64,000 nucleotides of DNA from Monosporascus cannonballus (lineage: Eukaryota; Ascomycota; Sordariomycetes; Xylariales). This document shows, piece by piece, positions 38,549 through 49,072 of this stretch. The number at the start of each line of letters is the position of its first letter. The first letter of the stretch is position 1. Below the pieces are notes generated by a model. It was not told the origin of the DNA, made no database searches, and saw nothing but the letters and a program-made list of their open reading frames with translations. Both the position numbers and the translations under genes were made by a program. The DNA lies in contig QJNS01000067.1 of assembly GCA_004154925.1 (NCBI GenBank), forward strand, positions 248,001-312,000, read 5' to 3'.

Positions 38549-39557
38549 GTGGGAGCGAGTGCCGGAAATCTCATGACCAGGCCAAGGAAGCTAGGGGGAT
38601 GGGGTTAAGACGAGCCTAACCTAGCCTCTGAGACGTCGGAATTGTCACTATCACGCGGGGATGGCCCTTTTCCCATTTATCACACGAGCATTGAGTTTCC
38701 TCGGAACGTTTCTTCCCCGGTTACCACAGATGGTTTGGAGAAGCGGGGGGAGGGCTGTCAGCAAGGCGGATTATATAAGGAAGGTACCCTATCACAGTAA
38801 TATTTATATAATGTATCTATAGCGACGAGCATTGGTTAGACGGACGGTAATAGAGGGCCAGGACCGCAGTGATATAGACGCGGCCCGGGGGGTGGGGGGG
38901 GGGGGGGGCACCAAAATGGGGTTACGGGAGCCACGGACAAACTTTGTACTCGGCTGCCTGAAAAATGAAATGCAAAGCTTTGCTTGTACAACATACCGCA
39001 GCCGAAGAAGCTTGAACGGAGTACTTCGAGGGCTGGATTATTAGTTTGAGGTAGAAGGGAGGTGGCGTTCCTATTTAGCAAATGCTCAGGTCGAGTGGAA
39101 GTGCGGGATTCGTCTTTGCGGGTCTATGAATGAGTGAGCCACAAAAAAATATATATTCAAGATTCCCTATCCTTACACTCTAATTGATGAAACGTAACAC
39201 GCCCACGGCAGACGAAAATTGCAACTTCCGATTCCCTCGCTCACACATCAATGTTGCGGTTTTTACCTCAGTCACACAGAATTCGTCTCAGACTCAATGC
39301 TTATGTCAGATACAGAGGCACTGGCGCGCTGGAACTGTGAAATGCGAACCCAATGGCTTTCATGGACACGGCTTTTTGTCATACACCATTTTAGTCTATC
39401 GTCCTTTTTATCATATGCTCCAGTACCAGCATGATCCTCTAGATTACATGGCTCATCGCATAGCGTGTTCCCCAAGATCGCCGGGCTGAGCCATCATCGG
39501 TTCCGGTCACCATTCCCCGAACTTGCCTTACTCCTGTTCATCCAGTAGAACGTGCGC
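38549..39557. other. Convergent 3' intergenic region with G-run
   Basis: Lies between the convergent ends of the phosphotransferase gene and SWP1. It contains a near-pure G tract (38887-38908, G6-T-G15). A 101-codon plus ORF (39184-39489) has no recognisable domain. Confidence 0.5.
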
Positions 39558-40677
39558 CTATCTCTGGCCGGCCAGACGTCGGTCCTGGACCTCGCCCAGG
39601 GCCTTGGTGCCGCTCAGCAAGGTAGCGACGCCCACGACGCCGATGACGGGCAGGGTCCGGAACAGGTTCCAGCTGCTGTAGTACATGTAGAAGACGGCCT
39701 CCATCAGGACGATGGATCCGAAGAAGACGGTGTGGGCGACGGGCGCCTTGCCGAAGGCCGTAGACAAATGGCCGGCGTTCGCACCGAGCAGGAGCCACTG
39801 TACACGTGTGTTAGATTAGCTACTTGAACCCCGATACACAGGCCCACGCGCTACTAGAGCACGACGGGGATCCTCGAGAGCGAGTGCCGGGAAACGGGAA
39901 GCCACGTACGGCGTAGAAGACGGCAGGCACGGTGGCTGCGACGGCGAGCGCGAAGACCAGGGACGCGGTCTTGGGCGGGCTCGCGGGATCCGCGCGGAAG
40001 GTGTGGCGGATCTCGTCGAGCTTGCCGTAGCGCAGCGGCTTCTCGTAGACGACGGGCGCGGCATCGGCCTCCCGCGTGACCTCGACGGTGAAAACGGGCT
40101 TGTTGAAGCCCTGCGACGAGCCGAACGAGGCGAGCACCAGGGACGCCCGGAGGGGCTCGGCCGAGGTCGCGAGCTGCACGGGGAGGTCGGCTTGTTTCTG
40201 CGTGGCCCTCTCGTTAGTGACGGGAACGGGTAGACGGGTAAGAATAGGAGCGGCGCGGCGCGGCACGTACGATCTCGACGGTGGCCTTCCCGCTCTCCTT
40301 GACGGTCATGGGGAAGGGGGCCTCGAGGCCGGTCGAGGGCTCCCGCAGCACCAGGAAAGCCTGGTGCGGCCGCCGGCCCCTGCCGTCCTCCTTGGCCGTC
40401 AGGAGGACCTTCAGCGAGTCGGAGCCGCCGAAGCGGACGGTCTCCGAGGGGGGAGAGCCCTCGCCGAACCTGGAGGAAGACGAGGGGTCAGCAACCGGCC
40501 ACATAGCGAGATCCTTCATGCACGTCGTAAGCAAGGATCATACTTGATAACGTTCTTGTCGGCCTTCTTAGAGCCCACCGAGAGCGTCGCATCTTCGAAT
40601 CCCCACGACGAAGCCGCCCGGGCTGCACCGGCGGCCACCAGGAGCAGGGAGGGCACAAATGAGGGTAAAAATCGCAT
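39558..40677 (-). CDS. SWP1: Oligosaccharyltransferase subunit Swp1/ribophorin II
   Basis: Four minus-strand exons, 40677-40544, 40469-40271, 40197-39910 and 39797-39558, give 286 residues, the size of yeast Swp1. It is a subunit of the ER complex that moves the lipid-linked glycan onto Asn of nascent proteins. Residues 1-22 are a signal peptide (MRFLPSFVPSLLLVAAGAARA). A lumenal beta-rich part follows (SETVRFGGSDSLKVLLTA, RPHQAFLVLREPSTGLEAPFP). The C-terminal part has LRYGKLDEIRHTFRADP, the junction segment before the membrane, then three hydrophobic segments (SLVFALAVAATVPAVFYAWLLLGANAG; HTVFFGSIVLMEAVFYMYY; TLPVIGVVGVATLLSG). Intron phases 2, 0 and 0 all match and a TCACTAACG branch site is visible. 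OST5, another subunit, lies 22 kb away. Confidence 0.93.
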
Positions 40678-41336
40678 CGTTGCCGTGTGACTGCGTTGAG
40701 GTGCGGCGTGAACGTGGGGGACGAGAAAGCTAGGTATCTTGCACGAGGCTTTCCGGGAATTTGGTGCGGCGGTACGTGGAGCTCGCAATTGGACACGACA
40801 CTTGTTCCGCTGGTGTTGGGGCCGGGGCTTAACTGTCAGCCACAGTGTCAATCAAGCGGTAATCCACACTGTATTTGACCCCGTTAAGACGGTTCACCCA
40901 GTACCACGCAACCTCAAACAACAGTCGATGGTGATATGATCGCAATGGGTGGTTGCACGTGAGCTGTCAAAATAATTCGTCATAATGTATTTCTAGCAAT
41001 CGGAATGAATCGGGCGTAAAAGCAAGGCAGATTGAGTACTATCCATTCATTTCAAGCCCGATATTCGTGGTATACCTGAGACGCGGTATTGCGGATATGT
41101 GTGCGGACCGAACATTGTGGCCATGTAGATAGTTTTGGATATCCTAAAGTATCCTTCAAGGTCTTGTATCGTTAGGGGCCAGTTGCGTGGACGACGTAAT
41201 TGTTAAAAGCCACGGTTCCAAAATCCCCACCACCCAGAACACCATAAGTGTTATACGCCGTTTTCAACGCTGTCTATGACCTAGCAGAATGCATCGCCGT
41301 CGTCTGAATCCTATCCAACCAATCCCGAGATCCGTG
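40678..41336. other. Intergenic between SWP1 and glutaminyl cyclase gene
   Basis: Contains the SWP1 promoter side and the 3' flank of the cyclase gene. Short ORFs only; none recognised. Confidence 0.5.
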
Positions 41337-42551
41337 TTACAACTCCGTCTTATCCCTATCGTCGTGCGGCTCCTCTGCAGGCTTATTTATGATCCCGTCG
41401 AGCTCCATCCATTCCGCGGCAAACGCCGCGACGATCTTAGCCCAGTCGTCCACCGTCGCCGGGTCCAAGTGCTCCCCGTCGTCCTCCATCGTGTGCCAGA
41501 CGGGCGGGAAAGGCATCGGGATTATATGCAGGACGGGCACGCCACGGACCATGAAGGGGACGTGGTCGTCCTGGACGGAGGCGCCGCCGAACTGCACCGG
41601 GTGCTTCCTGCTCTCGGGAAGAAATGGCCGCTTAGGGGTCGATTTCAGCAGACCCAGCTTCCGCATCCTCTCCTCGATCTTCGCCATGCCCTGGTACGCC
41701 CAGTGCGTCGCCTGGAAGTACGAGGGGACGCGGGGATCCGCCGCGCCGAGGAGGTCGAGCAGGAGAAAGAGGTCGATGGAGTCGAGGGGACTCCGATACG
41801 CCGCGACCGCCGGGTGCGCCTCGGCTTCCCAGCTCTCCGCGAGCGCCCTGTCGACGTATTTAGTCTCCGCTCCCAATCCGGATCACGCAATCCCCACGTA
41901 CCTCGCACCATAAAGAGAGTCGGTGGCGGTCCAGGTTGCGAACGCTTCCTCCCCGTCCAGGAGCAAGATCTGGACGCCCTTCTCTCCCTCGAGCGCCAGC
42001 CCAGCCATGCCGGAAGACTCCAGGTCCTTCCACTTCTTCGCCAGGGCATGGTCGATGCTCCGAGCTACGTGCATCAGCATAGCACAGGGAGCGGCGCTGT
42101 CGATGGCGCCGATGAAGCCCTCAGGACGGTACAGGCTATCGTAATGCGCGACCAGCGTCAGCCGGCCTACGTCACCGGCCTGGGCCCATGGCGGATCGCG
42201 GGTGAATATGAGGTTGGAAAACGGAACCTCCGTATCCCCGGTCGCAGGGGTCCTGGATGTCGAGTTGTGCCACTGGAGCTTCCACTCCGGCAGCTGCTGC
42301 GCGAAGAAATTCACGAAGTGATGCTGCACGGCAACGGACCCGGGCGTGCCGGGGACTCTCGGTATGAGGATCGGCGCCAGCAGCCGTCCCGTCTCGATGT
42401 CGAAGTCGGCAGCACCGCTGGGTATGCTCCGCAGCGCCTCGTCGGATAGCTCCTCGTAGGCGAGCGCGCAGGTCCAGAGCAAGCAGACGACCAGTACCAT
42501 GATAAACCGCGTGTAAACCGCCCGCCGACGGGAACCCGTCAAGTAGTCCAT
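41337..42551 (-). CDS. Glutaminyl-peptide cyclotransferase-like M28 metalloprotein
   Basis: Two exons, 42551-41902 and 41847-41337 (54-bp intron), give 386 residues. The protein begins with a signal anchor (RFIMVLVVCLLWTCALA), so it is secretory-pathway resident or secreted. The fold matches the M28/glutaminyl cyclase family, which converts N-terminal Gln to pyroglutamate. Zinc and catalytic residues are present: HYDS then IDSAAPCAM with Asp 151, LLLDGEEAF with Glu 201/202, LLLDLLGA with Asp 248, VQDDHVPF, and FPPVWHTMEDD with Trp 334 and His 335. The spacing is very close to that of human QPCT. The exon junction joins SLYGAR to ALAESWE, a conserved segment. Cyclase activity is preferred over aminopeptidase because of the single-zinc pattern and the VWHT motif. 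Confidence 0.92.
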
Positions 42552-43626
42552 TGCGGTTCTCCAAACGTTCTCTCCTTGTGTCTATCCAACATGACTACCT
42601 TCGCGCGGAAGGGTGCACTGATAGGAGGGAGATAAGACGTCAGTTATCGCAGAATTGTGATAGTGAACAACCTGTCCATCTGGGGTTGAGTGTGTAGCAT
42701 GCTACGGGGGTACCTATGTACCTTAGAAGTATTCGCTAAAAATGGTCAAGCCGCTCCAGGGGTCTTCTGCAGGGTCCCGGAATCGAATGTGGGTCTGCAA
42801 GGTTCGATTGGTACAAACTATTAGCTAGCAGCCGCCTCACTCTACCTATCAGAGCCGCTGTCAGCTACGACCTCTTTGCCCTCTTTGCCTTACTGCGTAA
42901 ACCCTGGGCAGTGACAGGATCGACCAATTTACCAGCACTTTTCCAAGGTTCGATGTGCTGACGACGATAGTTGGGTCCCGGCAGATGGAGAGTACGGAGG
43001 CCAATACAAACCATCAAGTCATAGATAATCAGTCCCATGCTGCTGTCATGGACCCAAGCTGCTGGCAACCATTCCCTTAAGGCATCGGTTGTCTCCTGAA
43101 CAAACTACTATGCTAATCATGCTTCGTGAGACTTCACCTCGCAAGACTACCGGGAGGGGCGCTCTTTAGCAGAATCCAAGTCACCCGGGAGATTGGGGTG
43201 GGCCCGATTATCGCCATGCCGAAGACCATTCCTTCCAAGTCCGGCATGTGGCCGCACCACGGTCTCAATGAACCCCTGCCACAGGCGCCCAGCAAGCAAG
43301 AGCTTCCTCTCGAGACTTCCGGGCATCTAGGACAGTGGCGGCAACGACATCCCCGAATGACCTAAAGTCAACACCATCCGCATCATCTTCTCAATAGCGG
43401 AGAAGAGTTCGTCCACCGTCCTCAGGCGATCCCCTGCGTTCTTGAAATACGCCTCTCCTCTGAGACACGCTCACAGCTCCAGCTGTGCCTTCGACTAGCA
43501 GACGGCCGCCATGTGGATGAACATGCGGTGCTGGGCCTCCCTGGCGAACGCTAGGGCTTTATCCAGGCTCTGCGCGCTCTCCGTGAACTGTCTGTTCCGG
43601 TAGCGGCGGACGGCCTCGTTGTGCGG

Positions 43627-43672
43627 TTTTTTTTTTTTTTTTTTTTTTTTTTTGGGGGGGGGGGGGGGGGGG
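43627..43672. repeat. T27G19 homopolymer junction
   Basis: A run of 27 T directly followed by 19 G. Such junctions can be genuine low-complexity DNA but are also typical of sequencing or gap-closure artefacts. Confidence 0.9.
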
Positions 43673-46080
43673 CGGGTCCTAAGCTACAAGCTTGAGAATC
43701 CTGTCGAAGATCACGAGCGGGTCATCTAAATATGTACTTGCACTGGGTTGGCGGAGTGAACCCGGCCCAGGGTCAGCATTTACGGAAGGTACCTGCGATG
43801 GTAGAGGAGGGCTGCTTTGTTGATCGATCCTGTTGCTGCTGCTGTAGTCATCACCCGCACCCCCGCTAGGCGCTGGTTGGTACATCTCCAACATTCCATC
43901 TGGGATAGACATCGCCGTTGTGCCCATTGCGAGGTTAGCTGTTCCATCCCGGAGTCTCGGTTTCTGCCGTAGCATCCTCCTCGCATTCTCTCATAGGTTG
44001 GGCGTCCATAGCGGACAGCAGTATGTCCTCGATCCACCCGATTCTTGTTTGGAAACCCTGTTGTCGAATTTCGCACTGCCTCCCAAGTAGCTTCATATGC
44101 TCGTGGAGCTCGTTGGCCTGTTCCCCCAGTACCTCTGTGTCATCGTGTTAGGTGTCCATCTTCTCAGACTCCTGGCTCACTTTTGTTCGGCTCGAGGCTC
44201 TGCTTGGCCTGGAATGTTCCAGTATACCTAATTGTTTGAATACCACACGCTCACAAGAGATTTACTAATAGAGCATGGGGGTTTGTATTCGAGTAGGGAG
44301 CCTGTTACCTGGGATGGTGAGGGGAAAGCATGGATTGGAAGAGATTCTATGAAGGCAGTCTGCAGGCTATATATATGCGATTTCCATGCGCGTGCCATAT
44401 GCTTGGCTTAGGCAGCCCTCCCGGCAGCCAGCATCACAACCCCTCGGGCGTCCAACTGCTGGCCTAGAGTGTGCAAATAGCCCTAAAGGCCGATCTCTAT
44501 CGGATACTCACATAGGGCCGGCTCGCTATAGCCACAGAATCAAGGAGAGCTTGTTTCTAGGTGGCTCAGGACGCGGCTTCCAGGAGAGCTGTCTTGGGCG
44601 AATTGAACAGCTATTAAGACCAAACCTGCGGTGAGTGAGTTAGCGGAGGACGCCGGACCGTAAAGAGGAAGGCAATGCTAGCTTATGTGCCCGTGCTCTG
44701 GTGAAAGGAGGATGAACCCAGAAGGGCCTGTTCCGGATTAATAAATAGTCCTTGTCTATGGGCCGTGACGAAACGCAATGGAAACTGTTTGGACTTCATC
44801 AGGATATTCCCCCAGCTGGCTGGCCTTGACGGTGTTGAAATGCACTGATCATGGCAGCTAATGGCTGAGAAGTCAATAACACGGCATTGGTGACTTTGGG
44901 GGGGTTTCGTCATCCTCATCGCCGAAGCAAATCCCCAGGAGGCCTACTTGTCATGTCCCTTCAAATGGACAAAGAACATAACGAGGTGAAGCTCAAGCTG
45001 TTTCGGGCCCTTGAGCGGTTTTGAGCGTACTCCAACACCCGCGTAGTATTCTTTGGTTGAGTGTGCGTAAAATCCATGAATTTTCACGAACTTCAACCAC
45101 TCAGTCGAGGTGTCCCCTGAAATACAATCATCATATGCCTCCAAGTCTGCATTTCGTCTCAAGGGGCTAGATTTTGCACTAGTGTAAGTAACTGCGCATC
45201 TCATGATCCGGTGTCGTGTAGTTCCAGCCTTCTGGGTGAGCTAGATTCCGAGTTAGGCGGTTCATATCTTTGGTTAGGCACCGTTCCCCCTCGTGAGCGA
45301 GTCATTCGCCGATAGACCCCGCAGACAGGGAAGTCCCGGCCATTGATACCTATAACGGACAACACCGGCACAGTGACGGATTTCTGAATAAGACTTTGCC
45401 CACATGCACGGCACCAATGCTCCATTTCCGCTACCTCTTGGTAACAGGTCAAGTCCGGCATTGTAGGTTCGGGGCGTTATTCAGGCTGCTTGCAGGGGAA
45501 TCGTGGAGCCGCAACGACCGCCAGCAAAAGGGCGTGGGCTAGTCAACGGAATATGAGCTGCGTACGCACTAAGTACCAACGCGCGGATAAGCACCCCCGA
45601 CGCACGTTCGGATTCCGAGGACGCCATGACCACTTTAAGGGGGCTACAGCAGTCAACCTCAGACCAAAAGACGGGGATGTCGGAACACCCCGGATAAAGC
45701 GGCTGGACTTGAGATAAGAGGTCATGGAAGGAGAGCGATGCTTTAGAAAAGAGCAATCTTACCATAACAGTCGAAGGCGAGACCAGAGTAATAGAGTAGT
45801 AATGTAGGATAACGATGGGCGATAAATTGTTATTAACAAGGCTCCCATATTGGCACGCCCCAATTACGCTGACCACGTCGAATCGTTAATATTTCACAGC
45901 TAAACTCTTTGCAGCAACCCTACCGACTATCCTCTCCACCCCAAAACTGATATATTGGCAAACAAGGCTCGTGCAATTGCCGCAACACCGCACCTATTTG
46001 TCGGTACCAACATTACATGCAATATAAGGTCCATACATCTAAATCAAGGGGCTCTCGCCGGCCCCCCAACCCCCGGGGCC

Positions 46081-46130
46081 TAACCCTAACCGTAATTACT
46101 AACCCTAATCATAACTATTAACCCTAACCT
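46081..46130. repeat. Degenerate telomere-like (CCCTAA) tract
   Basis: Contains at least four CCCTAA units (taaccctaac, actaaccctaat, attaaccctaac) separated by diverged units such as ccgtaa and catAac. Fungal telomeres are (TTAGGG)n, so this looks like a short, decayed interstitial telomere repeat. It follows a C/G-rich segment ending ccccaacccccggggcc. Confidence 0.6.
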
Positions 46131-48034
46131 TAATACCAACTCTAAATTTCACAGCAGCAGTTGCCAGTTATAAATAAACTGCCCTAATAAACGATTTTTC
46201 CGTCATATTTTGTAATAGTCGGTGGGGTTGCCACAAAGAGCTTAGCGGCGCAATACTAACGATTCTTCGTGGACAACGTAACTGGTGCGCATTGTTATCC
46301 CGGTTGCGAATTTAAGGTCTATAAACTTCAACCCAATATAGGTACTTCGTATTATTAGAGTCATCCGGACCAAGGGCCAAGGTCAGCTGACTCGAATAAG
46401 AGACCATTAAGTTGGCGTGATTCGACGTTATAAGCACTTCCGCGACGCTATCAAGATAGACAGCCCCTTGAAACTCAGCCATAGAGGGTCGCAGTTCTCT
46501 CCATCCCCAGGTAACAGTTCAAGATAGAGGGCATGGCAGGGTGGTATGGCTTTCGTTGATTGAAGTCGTAGAAGTCACTGTAAGGAAAGCTTGAATAAGT
46601 TGCAATCCTCAGAACTGTCCGTCTGGTATGTCAATAATGAGTTTGTCGGGTTTGTTTGACAGGGATTCGATAAGGAGAATCTCAGATATAGAGCGCCTCC
46701 GCCACGCTGCTTGGGTGGTACAGCGTCAGGGCAAATTGGCTGGCAGTGGGAGGTCCCCAATCGCTTTCACGATTGTATTTTACGAAGGGTTTGTATACAT
46801 ACAGGCCATTTATTAGGTGGTACAGCCTGATATGGCAGGGGGTTAAAGTGTTCTGGATGCCACTGAGGAGGAATGGACCCTTTTATCAGGTACTGCAAGC
46901 ATATGCATGGATGAAGTAGATAAGCACCGCCTTGTGGTCCGTTTCCCAACGTGTTCTGTGTTTTCTGTCTTGCGCCTACATAGTGCTTTCGTTCCATCCC
47001 CCTTATTGATTGTCTAATCTGCGAACCTATATGATCTGCAGCATCAACGTACCAGGTAGGCAAACATCCAAATGTTAATAGTCTAGACTCCGGGGTGTCT
47101 CCAACTTTCATCCCATCTGTGCCTGCCCGCATACGGGCCCGGACATAAGTCTGTCCTCGGGGGCATGCGGCTACTTACCTATCTCCGATTCTTAACTATC
47201 CTTCACACCCTGCTTATGTATGTAGGTTGTAGGTTCCAAGGTTGTGTCCAACTCTGCATCCCTACAGCTAGTGCATGTACGTGCGCTTCCAGAACACAGT
47301 TGCTGTCTCTACGAACAAACGCGGATCCCTCCCCAGCCACGTCGCCCTTTTGCACCTAATAATGACAACTGGGAAACTTTCGCTCATTGATCCAGTCTCC
47401 TTTTCTCTCTCCATGTACCTAATTTAGCGGGGCGAGTTCCATGCTGGACTAGGGCACAGACCAACGATAGGTCAGTTCCGTATGTTCATTCGTCCACACC
47501 TACCAACTTACGGACACACTTGGTAGGTAGCTAGTAAACAACGTTAGGTATTCCTGCTTAAATTTTTAGGCACTTGGTCACTCTGATTGCTCTGTGTCTC
47601 CCTGGATCCTAGTTTGGCGCCCCTCCCTTGAACGTTAGGCACTTATGTCCCTTAAACCATCTACTTTACAGCCCAGCCCAGCCCAGCCCGCTTATCTAAC
47701 CCCCCCTTTCACTTTTCCGAGTCGTCATTAATGTTACTTGTTTCCTGCATTTCCGTGCTCCACGACCATACAGACAACGACAGGATTCCCTTCCGCCCGA
47801 CCGCCCCCGGCCAAACTAGTCTTTTAACTCTCACCTTCTTTTCTCGGCCTCTGACACTCTCTTCAATTTCGGGCTGCGGTCTAGCGTCTCTCTCAGACAC
47901 ACACACACACACCCCGATTACGAATCTGACCCGGCCGAACCGCGAGTTCGCCATTTTCCATAGCATTCCATCGCCCGTCTTGGGCTGATGCATCCGTCCA
48001 CCGGCCTTTTTTCGACCGCTAGACATACAAGCAT

Positions 48035-49072
48035 TTGGATTTTATTCTACTCGATCACTATCACAGGGTTATCGTCGAAAGCAGTGCCAAGATGAAGGGT
48101 CGGCCTATCGAACAGCTCGTCTACGAGTGCATGTTTCCCAAACCGCGAACCACCGACCCTCAGAATTTCCACTCTCTCCTTCATCGAAACCTCATCCCCG
48201 AGGTCCGCCAGGAAGTCCACTCCTTCTACGGCCACCTCGACACCCAGGAAGCCAAGTACCCCGGCCTGGACTACACTCACCACATCCACCGCATACGCCT
48301 GAGCCGATGGCCTTGGCACCGCCGCCTCTTCCGAGCCTTCGACGCCCTGCGCCTGACCCACGCCGAGATATCGGGGCTGACCAAGTGGGAAGGCACAAAG
48401 TGGGCGAAGGAGCGGTTCGAGAGGGATTCAGGCATCACCATCCGGGATACCGCCGCCGACGGCTTCCCCAATTGGATCGAGCCGGAGGATAGGCCGAGGG
48501 CGATGCGCGCGACCCTCAGAGCGGAGACGGAGGACACCGAAGAGGGCACCGCCGAGACGGCGGACGAGGGCATGGACGGCGAGGAGGACAGCGAGGGCGA
48601 GCTGGAGAGCATCGGCGTAGCACTGAACGAGCGTCTCCGCGAGCGAGCAGCGCGCCGCGAAGCCGGCGACACCTCGGAGCCTCTTGACGAGGAATGGGAG
48701 CAGTGGCTCAAGAACGCAATCGACTCGGGCGAGCTTCCCTTCCTGGCCGAGCACCTCCTGCAGCAATCCAACGATGCCACTCGCATCCCTCAAATATTCT
48801 TCCCACCCCAGATGCTAAGCGCGGCGAGAGCGGGCCAGTGGCAAGATATCCCGGAATTCCTGCATGATATGCTCAGGCGCACAATAGCCACCGAATCCGG
48901 CACGGGGAGTCTTGCGCCCCCATCGTCCGCCTCGCCCAGCAACCCGGCATTATCAGGCAACGCCAGCAACTTTCGACGCGCCTACTCAGAGCTACGTTTG
49001 CCCGTCGGTGACGCCGCCACCAGCAACACCTCGGACGTGCGTCTCCAGAGGACCGCTCGGCCGGGTGCGTAA
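48035..49072 (+). CDS. Conserved fungal protein of unknown function
   Basis: A single 345-codon ORF with strong coding character and GC-rich third positions. I do not recognise a named domain. Residues 1-150 look globular and tightly conserved in style (MKGRPIEQLVYECMF, LDYTHHIHRIRLSRWPWHRRLFRAFDALRLTHAEISGLTKWEGTKWAKERFE split by short loops), rich in Trp, His and Arg. Residues about 160-205 are acidic (EDTEEGTAETADEGMDGEED), and the region EEWEQWLKNAIDSGELPFLAEHLL is predicted helical. The C-terminal 70 residues are Ser/Ala/Pro-rich and likely disordered. No signal peptide or membrane segment is visible, so a soluble cytosolic or nuclear protein is inferred. ATG 48035 is the first in frame; ATG 48092 (MKGRPIE) is an alternative start. 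Confidence 0.75.
   Translation: MDFILLDHYHRVIVESSAKMKGRPIEQLVYECMFPKPRTTDPQNFHSLLHRNLIPEVRQEVHSFYGHLDTQEAKYPGLDYTHHIHRIRLSRWPWHRRLFRAFDALRLTHAEISGLTKWEGTKWAKERFERDSGITIRDTAADGFPNWIEPEDRPRAMRATLRAETEDTEEGTAETADEGMDGEEDSEGELESIGVALNERLRERAARREAGDTSEPLDEEWEQWLKNAIDSGELPFLAEHLLQQSNDATRIPQIFFPPQMLSAARAGQWQDIPEFLHDMLRRTIATESGTGSLAPPSSASPSNPALSGNASNFRRAYSELRLPVGDAATSNTSDVRLQRTARPGA

Larger units (their letters stand above)
42552..48034. other. 5.5-kb gene-poor interval with decayed coding-like stretches
   Basis: No intact gene recognised. On the minus strand at about 44150-43990 a stretch with coiled-coil character (EVLGEQANELHEHMKLLGRQ) and at about 43620-43490 another (RQFTESAQSLDKALAFAREA), each broken by stops and separated by the T/G homopolymer, may belong to one dead regulatory-type gene. 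The 98-codon ORF 43975-43679 lies between them. ORFs at 45481-45876 and 46767-47132 are unrecognised. Simple repeats include CAGCC x4 (47669-47689) and AC x8 (47897-47912). The CT-rich stretch before 48035 is probably a promoter. Confidence 0.4.

Noticed and set aside
37513..38619. 368-codon plus-strand ORF overlapping the phosphotransferase exon
   Set aside because: Shadow frame of a very GC-rich exon; Arg/His/Ala-rich translation with no domain, while the true frame has the complete CDP-alcohol phosphotransferase signature.
41289..42449. 386-codon plus-strand ORF opposite the glutaminyl cyclase gene
   Set aside because: Arg/Pro/His-rich antisense frame; the minus strand carries all M28/cyclase residues and a valid intron.
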